A stretch of DNA of 64,000 nucleotides from Neisseria macacae ATCC 33926 (GTDB lineage: Bacteria > Pseudomonadota > Gammaproteobacteria > Burkholderiales > Neisseriaceae), in assembly GCF_022749495.1 (NCBI RefSeq), contig NZ_CP094241.1, positions 1,054,001 to 1,118,000 on the forward strand, written 5' to 3'. The position numbers and the translations under genes were made by a program. Of the stretch, positions 1 to 7,956 are shown piece after piece; positions within the stretch are counted from its first letter, which is position 1, and each line of letters opens with the position of its first letter. Under the pieces are notes generated by a model. That model was not told where the DNA came from. It saw only the letters and a list, made by a program, of their open reading frames with translations, and searched no databases.

Positions 1-381
1 GGCTTGGGTCAATCAACCTGTATCGGTATCGGCGGCGATCCGATTCCGGGCATGAACCAAATCGACGCGCTGAAACTCTTCCAAGAAGACCCCGATACCG
101 ACGCCATCATCATGATCGGTGAAATCGGCGGTACTGCGGAAGAAGAAGCAGCCGAATACATCCAATCCAACGTAACCAAACCTGTTGTCGGCTACATCGC
201 AGGTGTGACCGCTCCTAAAGGCAAACGCATGGGCCACGCCGGTGCGATTATCTCCGGCGGCAAAGGTACTGCGGAAGAAAAATTCGCCGCTTTCGAAAAA
301 GCCGGCATCGCCTACACCCGCAGCCCTGCCGAATTGGGCAGTACCATGCTGGAAGTGTTGAAAGCAAAAGGCTTGGCGTAA
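1..381 (+). CDS. sucD: Succinate-CoA ligase alpha subunit, C-terminal part (cut by window edge)
   Basis: This is the last ~126 codons of the ADP/GDP-forming succinyl-CoA synthetase alpha subunit, the TCA-cycle enzyme that makes ATP or GTP from succinyl-CoA. The reading frame is open to the window start, so the N-terminal CoA-binding Rossmann domain lies outside. Visible are the ligase-domain stretch GIGGDPIPG and the motif KRMGHAGAI, whose histidine is the phosphorylated catalytic residue of the family. The TTG at position 4 is only an internal codon. A DUS-pair hairpin with a T-run follows about 30 bases after the stop. sucC is expected immediately upstream, outside the window. Confidence 0.95.
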   Translation, partial: GLGQSTCIGIGGDPIPGMNQIDALKLFQEDPDTDAIIMIGEIGGTAEEEAAEYIQSNVTKPVVGYIAGVTAPKGKRMGHAGAIISGGKGTAEEKFAAFEKAGIAYTRSPAELGSTMLEVLKAKGLA

Positions 382-413
382 TAACGCTTAGTCGTTTTGA
401 CTGAAAAACCGAA

Positions 414-456
414 AGGTCGTCTGAAAACTTGGAAACAGGTTTTCAGACGACCTTTT
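414..456. terminator. DUS inverted-pair terminator after sucD
   Basis: AGGTCGTCTGAA at 414-425 and its reverse complement at 442-453 form a 12-bp stem with a 16-base loop, followed by a T-run. This is the usual Neisseria arrangement in which two DUS act as a rho-independent terminator. Confidence 0.85.
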
Positions 457-507
457 TACTTGGTTTGCCATAATCTGCAAATTTCGTTAGGCGTTTGTTT
501 CCAGCGT

Positions 508-545
508 TATAGTGGATTATAGTGGTTTAAAGTTAATCCACTATA
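508..545. repeat. Minimal Correia remnant (both termini, no core)
   Basis: TATAGTGG at 508 and CCACTATA ending at 545 enclose only about 22 bases. The two terminal inverted repeats of a Correia element remain but the central part is gone. The rest of the 382-729 gap holds the sucD terminator and the leader of the receptor gene. Confidence 0.7.
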
Positions 546-619
546 TCGTACAGATTGTCGCATAAGCTACATAAATTGTCGGATATTCTATACTTTGCAG
601 TGTTATCTTTAATTTTTAT

Positions 620-638
620 TCAATATATAATCATTCTC
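620..638 (+). promoter_or_regulatory. Possible Fur box upstream of the TonB-dependent receptor
   Basis: The right half (627-638) differs at one position from ATAATCATTATC, half of the classical Fur consensus; the left half matches poorly. Its location about 95 bases before a siderophore receptor gene makes iron repression plausible. A single half-site match in AT-rich DNA is weak evidence. Confidence 0.35.
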
Positions 639-729
639 AAAAATAAATCAATCATATCAACATCTTCCTATCTTACTTTTTCAGACGACCTTACTCATAT
701 CTGAATTCATTTCCCATTAAGGAGCAGTT

Positions 730-3249
730 ATGAACAGCCTGTGGCAGCCTAACTGTTTGAGTATCGTCATCGCTTTTGCATTTTCATCCGCATATGCTCA
801 AACTGTACCCGATAAAGTCAATCTGAACGAAATTACCGTAAAGGGGGCAAGAAATACACCCGCCCAGAGTAATGGCAACTACACCGTAAAAGGCAGCACC
901 TCGGCCACCAAACTTGACTTGAAACTCAAAGAAACCCCGCAAAGTGTAACCGTTTTCACCCAGCAGCAGATGCAGGATCAGAATTTGCAGAATCTTGATC
1001 AGGTGCTGGAAGAAACGCCGGGTATTACCGTCTTGCAGGACTCCGTTACCGGCATGGGCGAAGCCCAGTATTATTCGCGCGGCTTTCCCGTCGACAATTA
1101 CCAGCTTGACGGTGTGCTGGCCAATAAATACCTGCTCGGCGGGCCGCGCTTTATTGCCGCACAGGACAGCTATCTTTACGACAGGGTGGAAATCATCCGC
1201 GGTTCGAACGGGCTGAGCACCGGAGTGGGCGATCCGGCGGCCAGCGTCAATTTCGTGCGCAAACGCCCGATGGCGAAAAAATCGGGGGAATTGAACCTGA
1301 AATACGGTTCTTGGAACAACAAACGTGTCGAATTCGATTACGGTGGTGCATTGAACAAATCCCAAACCTTGCGCGGCCGCATCGTCGGAACATGGGAGGA
1401 CGGCGACAGCTTTATGGACAGAATCAAACGCAAATCCCATGCCTTCTACACTGTATTCGATTGGACGCCAACCGACAAAGACAGCTTTACGTTTGGCTTC
1501 AGCCGTCAGCACCGCAACGTTACCGGTGCGCCGACCAAGGGGTTGATGCGTTATTCGAAAGTTACCCAGGATTATGATTTCGAGTTGGGGGATTCCCCGA
1601 CACATTGGATAGATGCCCGCGACGTTCCCCCGAGCTTCAACAACGGGGCGGAATGGGCGTTTAACAAAGCCACCAGCGACAATATGTTTGCCGAATACAA
1701 ACATCATTTCAACGACCATATCAAGCTGCAAACTGCCTATACCCGCAGCCGCACCAAAAGCGACTTGCGTTACGGCGATATGGGGGTAAACGGCTACGCG
1801 CCGCAATTTAACGCGGCAACTTATGATTTCGGCCGCGAACGCGACAAATACGACGACAAGGCGTTCGATATCCATCTGGACAGCCGTTTCAAACTTTTTG
1901 AACAGGATCAGCAGTTTATTGTCGGTTTTAGCGGCATCCGCCATACCCAGACGAGGGACGATTATAATTTCAGCAGCAGCGGCGAATTGAATGTCGATGA
2001 TGCCAAGCCTACAGGTATTGCGGCCATGACGGGAGAACCGATAGACCGTAATTTCTATTTATGGCAGGCGATTCCGCTTGATTATTGGAATAACGGCAGC
2101 TATCCCATGCTGGGGTACAACCGGGCTTGGGAGAAAAAATTGGGACCGGACGGATTGATTTCCCGCGATCATTTGGCTTCGGAGCAATACGGACCCTATT
2201 TTGCCCTGAAACTCAAGCCGGCCAAGTGGCTGACGGCAGTGATAGGCGGGCGTTGGCTGACATGGCGGGACAAAGGGGGCGGGAAATGGTCGTTTTACAA
2301 AAACAAAAACAACGTGATAACGGACGATACGGTTGAAATGCCCGACGAAGGGTACGCCCCCGATCACAATAAAAGCAGGATGTATCACGATACGGTGCGC
2401 AAATTCGTTCCGTATGGCGGCGTGATTGTAGAACTGACGCCGACCATCAATGCCTACGCCAGCTATACCGGCATCCTGAAAACCAACAATGTCTTAAGGA
2501 ACAGGCCGGCCTATGGCGAGGGCGGCGGATGGCTGCCGCCGATTACCGGCAATTCCAAAGAAGTCGGCATCAAAGGCGGCTTGTGGAACGACAAGCTGAA
2601 TTTCGCCCTGTCTTACTTCACCATGACCCAGAAAAATTACCCCACGCTCGAACCTACAGGCTCGCGTTGTTACGAATGGAAATACGGCGGGGAAAACGGC
2701 AACGAACCGTGGTGCTTCCAAGGTGATTGGGAATACGGTACAGGCAAGGGCTATACCAGCAGGGGGTTCGACATTAACCTTGCCGGACAGATTACCCCGA
2801 AATGGCGGATGCAGGCGGGCTTTGTCAAACTGAAGATAGACAAACCTTACGACGCGCCCAACTCCTCCAACGACTTGGGGGACGACATGAATCTGGAGTA
2901 CGGCGGCACCTATACCGCGCCGGATAAAACCTTCAAATTCTTCACCAGCTACGACTTTACGCCCAAGCTGACGATGGGGGTGGGGATGCGTTGGGTCAGC
3001 GGCACCAAGCCCAAACCTTGGGGGCATGGTCTTTCCAACGGGCAATATTACGTTTCCGACAAACCCAAAGCCCTGTGGCAGCCTTCCTACTCGATATGGA
3101 ACGTCATGGCGCGCTATAAAATCAACAAACACGCCGCACTGGCGGTCAACGTCGGCAACCTGACCAATAAACGCTATTACACCAACTCCCGCAGCAATTT
3201 TTACGGCAAGCCGCGCAACGCCTCTGTTGCCTTGAAAATTAAGTGGTAG
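730..3249 (+). CDS. TonB-dependent siderophore receptor
   Basis: An 839-residue outer-membrane receptor that should import a ferric siderophore using TonB energy. A signal peptide occupies residues 1-23 (cleavage after SAYA is likely), followed by a TonB-box-like NEITVKG. The plug domain spans about residues 50-180 (KETPQSVTVFT, LDQVLEETPGI, YYSRGF, VEIIRGSNGL), and the rest is a 22-strand beta-barrel rich in aromatic residues, ending in ALKIKW with a terminal aromatic as expected for BamA-dependent insertion. Plug and barrel resemble the FpvA/FhuE/FoxA class (TIGR01783-type) rather than haem or transferrin receptors. The start has a good Shine-Dalgarno (AAGGAG). It stands alone, with a Fur-box-like sequence upstream and a DUS terminator after it. 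The ligand cannot be named from sequence; xenosiderophore use is an inference. Confidence 0.92.
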   Translation: MNSLWQPNCLSIVIAFAFSSAYAQTVPDKVNLNEITVKGARNTPAQSNGNYTVKGSTSATKLDLKLKETPQSVTVFTQQQMQDQNLQNLDQVLEETPGITVLQDSVTGMGEAQYYSRGFPVDNYQLDGVLANKYLLGGPRFIAAQDSYLYDRVEIIRGSNGLSTGVGDPAASVNFVRKRPMAKKSGELNLKYGSWNNKRVEFDYGGALNKSQTLRGRIVGTWEDGDSFMDRIKRKSHAFYTVFDWTPTDKDSFTFGFSRQHRNVTGAPTKGLMRYSKVTQDYDFELGDSPTHWIDARDVPPSFNNGAEWAFNKATSDNMFAEYKHHFNDHIKLQTAYTRSRTKSDLRYGDMGVNGYAPQFNAATYDFGRERDKYDDKAFDIHLDSRFKLFEQDQQFIVGFSGIRHTQTRDDYNFSSSGELNVDDAKPTGIAAMTGEPIDRNFYLWQAIPLDYWNNGSYPMLGYNRAWEKKLGPDGLISRDHLASEQYGPYFALKLKPAKWLTAVIGGRWLTWRDKGGGKWSFYKNKNNVITDDTVEMPDEGYAPDHNKSRMYHDTVRKFVPYGGVIVELTPTINAYASYTGILKTNNVLRNRPAYGEGGGWLPPITGNSKEVGIKGGLWNDKLNFALSYFTMTQKNYPTLEPTGSRCYEWKYGGENGNEPWCFQGDWEYGTGKGYTSRGFDINLAGQITPKWRMQAGFVKLKIDKPYDAPNSSNDLGDDMNLEYGGTYTAPDKTFKFFTSYDFTPKLTMGVGMRWVSGTKPKPWGHGLSNGQYYVSDKPKALWQPSYSIWNVMARYKINKHAALAVNVGNLTNKRYYTNSRSNFYGKPRNASVALKIKW

Positions 3250-3314
3250 GCTGTTTGCATGGAACCCTTCCAAGAAGCAGTTTGTATGATAGAAAAGTTT
3301 TAAAGAGGCCCAAC

Positions 3315-3346
3315 GGTCGTCTGAAAGTTTTCAGACGACCTTTTTA
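3315..3346. terminator. DUS-pair terminator after the siderophore receptor
   Basis: GGTCGTCTGAA at 3315-3325 and its complement ending at 3341 form a tight hairpin followed by five T. Confidence 0.8.
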
Positions 3347-3481
3347 TCTCCCGCGTCAATCTTTACATGTTTTCAAACCACCTTTAGCCGAATTGACTTG
3401 AGAAGAAGTGTAAAGGGGTTATAATCGATTAACAGATGAACAATCTGTTATTTCAACGGTAAGGACATCAAGGAGAAGGTA

Positions 3482-3916
3482 ATGAAAAAACATGATTTTG
3501 AATCCCGCAAAGAAGCTTTGTTGAAAGACATTCAAGATGTAATGAACGATGTCGAAGAGCTGTACACCAAAGGCGTGGAAGCCGGTTCGGAAGAAGGTAA
3601 AAAAGCCAAAGCCAAATTGCAGGAAAAACTCGAAGCCGCCAAAGAGCGTTTGTATCGTTTTGAAGACGAAGCAGGCGAGCGCATCAGACATCATGCCGAC
3701 CGCGCGCGCGAAAAATACGACGAATTTGAAGAATTGGCAGAAGAGCGTTTCAAAGAAGGCAAAAAACGCTTTGCCGAGTTTGGAGAAGAAGCGGGTGACC
3801 GCATCAAACGCGGCGCGCGCCAAGCCGATGCAGCCGTACACGACAAACCTTATTACGCAATGGGCTTTGCCGCACTGGCAGGCTTGGTCGTCGGCGTCTT
3901 GCTGAACCGCCGATAA
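3482..3916 (+). CDS. DUF883 (YqjD/ElaB-like) tail-anchored membrane protein
   Basis: 144 residues. Residues 1-115 are highly charged and predicted coiled coil (repeated EELAEERFKEGKKR-type heptads); the C-terminus has one hydrophobic segment (YYAMGFAALAGLVVGVLL) ending in NRR, the tail-anchor typical of DUF883. In E. coli, YqjD and ElaB are inner-membrane proteins that bind ribosomes in stationary phase. A strong Shine-Dalgarno (AAGGAGAAGG) precedes the ATG. The following genes are YqjE- and YqjK-like, so the order matches E. coli yqjDEK. Role in stationary-phase or membrane stress is inferred from the family. Confidence 0.85.
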   Translation: MKKHDFESRKEALLKDIQDVMNDVEELYTKGVEAGSEEGKKAKAKLQEKLEAAKERLYRFEDEAGERIRHHADRAREKYDEFEELAEERFKEGKKRFAEFGEEAGDRIKRGARQADAAVHDKPYYAMGFAALAGLVVGVLLNRR

Positions 3917-4057
3917 TCGGTCAAACAGGAATGCCGTCCGGACACGATTTCCCAAAGTCTTGTTCCGGCGGCGTTTGCTTATGAGGGGCGGCGAAGGTTT
4001 CAGACGACCCCAAAGCCTTCGGATTGTCCGTTTCGGAGCAATCAGGGAAATCGGAAT

Positions 4058-4456
4058 ATGGGTATCAGACAAAATATCGAACATACAAAAACGCTGCTGA
4101 ATCAAGGTATTGATTTGCTTTTGCTGCGGTTGCAGATTTTGAATCTGGATTTGGCGGAGCAGGCGGAAAACGTGTTCCGCATTATCATATGGCTGGTCGT
4201 ATCGGGCATATTGCTGCTGATTGCATTCATCAGCCTATTGTTCGGGCTAAACCGCGCGTTGTCGGATACCGCGGCGATATGGGTATTTTTCGGGATAACC
4301 GTCCTCAGCCTGATCGTCATTGCGATTTTGTTCGGTAAAGTGTCAAAAGATTGGCGCAGCCAAAACAACCAAATCGCGGCAACCTTGCAGGACATCCGGG
4401 CAGACATCGCCTGCCTGCGCGGTCAAGATATGCAGGAAGGAGGGGACGATGAGTAA
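4058..4456 (+). CDS. YqjE-like membrane protein (phage_holin_3_6 superfamily)
   Basis: 132 residues with two transmembrane helices (about 44-66 and 74-95) flanked by amphipathic segments. This matches the YqjE/DUF1469 family, which is named after holins although the chromosomal members are not phage genes. It is the middle gene of a yqjD-yqjE-yqjK-like operon and overlaps the next gene by 8 bases (ATG inside GACGATGAGTAA), implying translational coupling. Function in the family is unknown; an accessory envelope role is inferred. Confidence 0.82.
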   Translation: MGIRQNIEHTKTLLNQGIDLLLLRLQILNLDLAEQAENVFRIIIWLVVSGILLLIAFISLLFGLNRALSDTAAIWVFFGITVLSLIVIAILFGKVSKDWRSQNNQIAATLQDIRADIACLRGQDMQEGGDDE

Positions 4457-4718
4457 AACGGAACGCGATGAAGCACGCGAACTGCTGCAACTGGAAGCCA
4501 AACTCGTCCGCCTGAGGATTGAGGCATCGTATTTGAAACAGCGAAAATTGAAGGAACAGGAAGAACGCAAGTCGGACACGCTGATGAAGCTGCTGGATTT
4601 GGGCAACGAGTTGACGCAGACAAGCCTGCTGTATAAAACGGCAGGACTCGCCATTCCGCGCAAATACCGCTTCGGCGCACTGCTGGCAGCGTTTGCGTTG
4701 AAGGCTGCGATGAAGTAG
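4449..4718 (+). CDS. YqjK-like small protein
   Basis: 89 residues starting at the ATG that overlaps the upstream stop codon; a longer reading into the yqjE-like gene is not needed. The N-terminal half is charged and helical (ARELLQLEAKLVRLRIEASY) and the C-terminus is basic and weakly hydrophobic (RKYRFGALLAAFALKAAMK). Position and character correspond to YqjK, the last gene of yqjDEK. A DUS-pair terminator follows. Confidence 0.72.
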   Translation: MSKTERDEARELLQLEAKLVRLRIEASYLKQRKLKEQEERKSDTLMKLLDLGNELTQTSLLYKTAGLAIPRKYRFGALLAAFALKAAMK

Positions 4719-4733
4719 ATGGGATTAGAAAGA

Positions 4734-4769
4734 AGGTCGTCTGAAAGTTGGGTTTCAGACGACCTTTTT
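4734..4769. terminator. DUS-pair terminator after yqjK-like gene
   Basis: AGGTCGTCTGAA 4734-4745 and its complement 4754-4765 form a stem with an 8-base loop, followed by T-run. Confidence 0.85.
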
Positions 4770-4783
4770 GTATTTGTGGAGTT

Positions 4784-5346
4784 CGTGGGCGAAGCCCACG
4801 CTACGGTGGGTTTCAGACGATTTTGGGTTGTCGGCGTGGGTTGGGATAACCGTATCCGACGGGATATTTGTCTGCCGTCATTCCCGCGCAGGCGGGAATC
4901 CACTTTTGAATTTTGGCAACTGTTTTTGAATATCTGTTTCTTAGGGTTTCCGATGGATTCCCGCCTGCGCGGGAATGACGGCTGCTGGAGGTAATTGTGG
5001 GTTGGATTGGCAGCGTTTGCGTTGAAATTTGCTGAAGTGAGTGAGGTCGTGGAGAGGTCGTCTGAAAAACTAGGTTTGTGTTTCAGACGACCTTTTTGTA
5101 TTTTTGGAATTCGTGGGCGAAGCCCACGCTACGGGTTGTAGCTTTGGTCGGAGAATGGAGGTATAGAGGCTTTTGTTTGCATTCGTTATATTTTTGAAAT
5201 GTCGCACTCGGTCAGGCGATGTAGGAGCGGTAGCGTGGGCTTTGCCCACGAATAACGATTGCTTGAAACATAAAAAGGTCGTCTGAAAGTTGGGTTTCAG
5301 ACGACTTTTTTAGTTTGGGGATTCGTGGGCGAAGCCCACGCTACGG
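4784..5346. repeat. Cluster of GTAG-hairpin (REP-like) repeats and DUS pairs in a 650-base gap
   Basis: The 4719-5367 gap holds no convincing gene. Four copies of a REP-like unit, GTAGCGTGGGC-TTT/TTC-GCCCACG, lie at 4784-4804 (minus), 5112-5132 (minus), 5230-5250 (plus) and 5324-5344 (minus). Each is a perfect hairpin preceded by GTAG. Two further DUS pairs (5055-5093 and 5276-5307) and a dRS3 pair lie between them. Confidence 0.75.
4880..4976. repeat. dRS3 repeat pair (NIME-like unit)
   Basis: Two 20-bp palindromes of the form ATTCCC-N8-GGGAAT lie at 4880-4899 and 4957-4976 in opposite orientation, with ~57 bases between them. This matches the Neisseria dRS3 repeat and the layout of a neisserial intergenic mosaic element (RS between two dRS3). 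Confidence 0.85.
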
Positions 5347-5367
5347 CTACCATACGATTACTATGAT

Positions 5368-5733
5368 TCATTTAACCAAATATTCAGTCTTATCAAACAA
5401 CAAGGTAATGTTAATTGGGTCTTGTTTGGATAGAGATATAGATTGATAGTTATTTAATATTGTTTTTTGTATAGATTCCAAATAATCATCTAATTTATCA
5501 GGAAATAAACTTGCTATATCTTCGATTTCCGTACCTTGGTGAATAATATCTGAGTATATGGATTCAATAGGAATCAATTTTAAAAGTTCAATACTCTTCG
5601 GCCCAAACATTAAATATTCTATATCATCAATATTTGCTTTCTTTTGCAATAGCGATGTTACTCCCCCCAGGAGTAAGGTATTAAGCAAAAATTTAAACTG
5701 ATCTAGATTGCTTGTATCTATTGAGATTTTCAT
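5368..5733 (-). CDS. Uncharacterised AT-rich orphan protein (possibly DUF3969-like)
   Basis: 121 residues, acidic, no signal peptide or membrane segment, predicted mostly helical (SNLDQFKFLLNTLLLGGVTSLL). I recall similar short proteins classed as DUF3969 but cannot confirm it. Base composition is clearly more AT-rich than the neighbours and the gene is enclosed by repeat-rich DNA (GTAG-hairpin copies on both sides), which suggests acquisition by transformation. Isolated AT-rich genes of this size in Neisseria are often immunity proteins, but no toxin gene is next to it, so that is speculation. Confidence 0.6.
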   Translation of the reverse strand: MKISIDTSNLDQFKFLLNTLLLGGVTSLLQKKANIDDIEYLMFGPKSIELLKLIPIESIYSDIIHQGTEIEDIASLFPDKLDDYLESIQKTILNNYQSISLSKQDPINITLLFDKTEYLVK

Positions 5734-5883
5734 AGTCGTCTTTCTCTTCGTTTAAATGTCAAAGCACATATTATCAATATTACTATGAATGACCTTATCT
5801 TTGCTTTGGTTTGCCATCAAAAAAACAAACCGGTTTTCGTATGTTCAAAATAATACAATCTCCAAAACCATCATAACCAGGAA

Positions 5884-5942
5884 GGTAGCGTGGGCTTTGC
5901 CCACGAATAACGATTGCTTGAAACATAAAAAGATCGTCTGAA
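5884..5942. repeat. Second copy of a ~57-bp unit (GTAG hairpin + spacer + DUS)
   Basis: The stretch from GTAGCGTGGGC through AACGATTGCTTGAAACATAA to the DUS repeats almost exactly the stretch at 5230-5287. The two copies flank the orphan gene at 5368-5733 in the same orientation. The DUS in this copy has one mismatch (AGATCGTCTGAA). Confidence 0.75.
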
Positions 5943-5969
5943 ACTGTATTTTTCAGTTTCAGACGACCT
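5931..5969. terminator. DUS-pair terminator after bamD
   Basis: AGATCGTCTGAA 5931-5942 pairs imperfectly with TTCAGACGACCT 5958-5969; it lies just after the bamD stop on the minus strand. Confidence 0.65.
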
Positions 5970-6025
5970 TTGGTTTCAGAAAAGCATAGGGCGATACGGT
6001 ATCACTATGCTTTAAACTTCAAGCC

Positions 6026-6832
6026 TTAACGCCAGTAGCGCCACCAAGGCATATCGTTCGGCTGCCATTGGTGTTGCAGAAACGGGCTTTGCGGGAAGTT
6101 GGTTTCCAAGACGCGGCGGGTGTCGGCGGCGAGTTGGGGTTTGTCCAGTTTTTTGTAAGCCAGCTCCATCATAGCGAGCGATTCTTCGACGTAGCGGGTA
6201 TTTTGGTAACGCTCGACGATTTTTTGGGCGCGGTTGACTGCGGCGAGGTAGGCGCCGCGTTTCATGTAGTAGCGGGCAACGGAGATTTCGTTACCGCCCA
6301 AAGCGTCCACCAGTTTTGCCATGCGCTCGGTGGCGTCGGCGGCGTATTTGCTCTCCGGATAGCGTTGTACCAATTCGGCAAACGCTTGGTATGCGCTGCG
6401 GTTGGCTTTAGGGTCGCGGTCGGACCAGTCTTGGGAGGCGAGTTTGTTGAGGAAGGATTGGTCTTCGTTGAACAAAACCAAGCCTTTGAGGTAAAGCGCG
6501 TAATCCATATTCGGATGTTGCGGGTGATGGCGCTGGAAGCGGTCGATGGCGGCGAGGGCTTTTTCAGGCTCGTCGTCTTTGTAATAGGCGTATGCGGTAT
6601 CCAGTTGCGCCTGTTGCGCGTAGCGGCCGTTGGGGAAGCGGGATTCTAAAATTTCGTATAACTTGATGGCTCGCGTATAATTGCTGCTGTTCAACTCGTC
6701 ATGCGCTTCGGCATAGAGTTTTTCCACGTTCCAATCTTGTGTGATTTGCGCGTCTTTATCGACCGTACCTTTATTGCTTGCACAGGCACCCAGTGCCAGA
6801 CTTAACGAAACTACTAAAAGAATTTTTTTCAT
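6026..6832 (-). CDS. bamD: Outer membrane assembly lipoprotein BamD (ComL)
   Basis: 268 residues. A lipoprotein signal with lipobox LGAC (cysteine at position 17) is followed by TPR-like helical repeats (YAEAHDELNSSNYTRAIKLYE, FPNGRYAQQAQLDTAYAYYK, RYPESKYAADAT). This is BamD, the essential lipoprotein of the BAM complex that folds outer-membrane proteins; in Neisseria it is also called ComL and was linked to transformation competence. The length matches the family. The gene is divergent from rluD and the two start codons overlap by two bases, so neither gene has its own untranslated leader. Confidence 0.97.
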   Translation of the reverse strand: MKKILLVVSLSLALGACASNKGTVDKDAQITQDWNVEKLYAEAHDELNSSNYTRAIKLYEILESRFPNGRYAQQAQLDTAYAYYKDDEPEKALAAIDRFQRHHPQHPNMDYALYLKGLVLFNEDQSFLNKLASQDWSDRDPKANRSAYQAFAELVQRYPESKYAADATERMAKLVDALGGNEISVARYYMKRGAYLAAVNRAQKIVERYQNTRYVEESLAMMELAYKKLDKPQLAADTRRVLETNFPQSPFLQHQWQPNDMPWWRYWR

Positions 6833-7955
6833 GCAGAATACTTCCTTTGATAATGAAGCCGATTATAGCGACGATTTAGACTTTACGTCAGCCCCCGAAG
6901 CAGAAAGTTGTGTTAATTTGACTGTTCCGCTGGAGCTTGCGGGCGGGCGGCTGGATGCTTTGTTGGCAAAGCTCATGCCTGATTATTCGCGCAGCCGCCT
7001 GACATCGTGGATTAAAGAAGGCGCGGTCATTGTAAACGATAAGCCCGCCCAACCCAAAGACAAAATGATAGGCGGAGAATCCATCAGCGTAACGGTACGT
7101 CCGAGCGAAGAGAATCTCGCGTTCAAACCCGAAGCGATGGATTTGGATATTGTGTACGAAGACGATACCGTCATCGTCGTCAACAAACCCGCCGGACTGG
7201 TCGTCCACCCCGCCGCAGGCAACTGGACGGGGACGCTGCTCAACGGTTTATTGGCGCATTGTCCCGAATTGAGCCAGATTCCGCGCGCGGGCATCGTCCA
7301 CAGGCTAGACAAAGAAACCAGCGGCCTGATGGTGGTCGCCAAAACCCTGCCCGCACAAAATTCCCTCGTGCAACAGCTTCAAGAGCGCACGGTCAAACGC
7401 ATCTACCGCGCCGTCGCCAACGGCATCGTTCCCTTTGACGGCAAAATCGAAACCCAAATCGGACGCGATCCGCACAACCGCCTGAAAATGGCGGTCGTCA
7501 AATTCGGCGGCAAACCTGCCGTGACACATGTCAAAGTGTTGGAACGCTATCTTGCCCACAGCTACATCGAATGCTCGCTCGAAACAGGCAGGACGCACCA
7601 AATCCGCGTCCATATGCGCGAAGCCAACCACCCGCTTGCCGCCGACCCTGTTTACGGCAACCTGCGTCATCCGTGCAGCGAACCGGTAAAAGAAGCCGTT
7701 AAAAGTCTGGGCGCGCGTCAGGCTTTGCACGCCTACCGCTTAAGTTTCGTCCATCCGAAAACCGGCGAAACCGTCTCTTTTGAAGCCCCGATTCCCGACG
7801 ATATTTACCACCTGCTCTCCGTCCTGCGCCTCGAAGCAGGCTTGGATTCGTCTTTGAGCAACGAAGAAGAATGGCAGGACAAACTCGGCACGGATGACGA
7901 CGATGATTGGAACGAAGACGACTACGATGTCGAAGTGGTTTATGTGAGGGATTAA
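6831..7955 (+). CDS. rluD: 23S rRNA pseudouridine(1911/1915/1917) synthase
   Basis: 374 residues from the ATG at 6831. An acidic N-terminus is followed by an S4 RNA-binding domain (about 28-95) and the RluA-type catalytic domain with RAGIVHRLDKETSGLMVVAKT, which holds the catalytic aspartate, and GRTHQIRVH. The C-terminus is strikingly acidic (a run of D/E from about residue 340). It modifies helix 69 of 23S rRNA. The frame is open into bamD, but the start at 6831 gives the expected length. The order bamD, rluD, pgeF matches E. coli apart from one inserted gene. Confidence 0.94.
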   Translation: MQNTSFDNEADYSDDLDFTSAPEAESCVNLTVPLELAGGRLDALLAKLMPDYSRSRLTSWIKEGAVIVNDKPAQPKDKMIGGESISVTVRPSEENLAFKPEAMDLDIVYEDDTVIVVNKPAGLVVHPAAGNWTGTLLNGLLAHCPELSQIPRAGIVHRLDKETSGLMVVAKTLPAQNSLVQQLQERTVKRIYRAVANGIVPFDGKIETQIGRDPHNRLKMAVVKFGGKPAVTHVKVLERYLAHSYIECSLETGRTHQIRVHMREANHPLAADPVYGNLRHPCSEPVKEAVKSLGARQALHAYRLSFVHPKTGETVSFEAPIPDDIYHLLSVLRLEAGLDSSLSNEEEWQDKLGTDDDDDWNEDDYDVEVVYVRD

Positions 7956-7956
7956 G

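Noticed and set aside
784..1944. Long reverse-strand reading frame of 386 codons under the siderophore receptor
   Set aside because: It is antisense to a clear beta-barrel protein and shows no domain or ribosome site; a by-product of GC-rich codon use.
4058..4456. Holin-like domain suggesting a prophage
   Set aside because: The YqjE family is a chromosomal member of a holin-named superfamily; no other phage gene is near and the yqjDEK order explains it.
4880..4976. dRS3 repeats as a prophage attachment site
   Set aside because: dRS3 can be targets of filamentous phage integration, but no phage sequence lies between or beside these copies.
4719..4994. 91-codon frame across DUS, GTAG hairpin and dRS3 repeats
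   Set aside because: Composed wholly of repeat DNA with no ribosome site.
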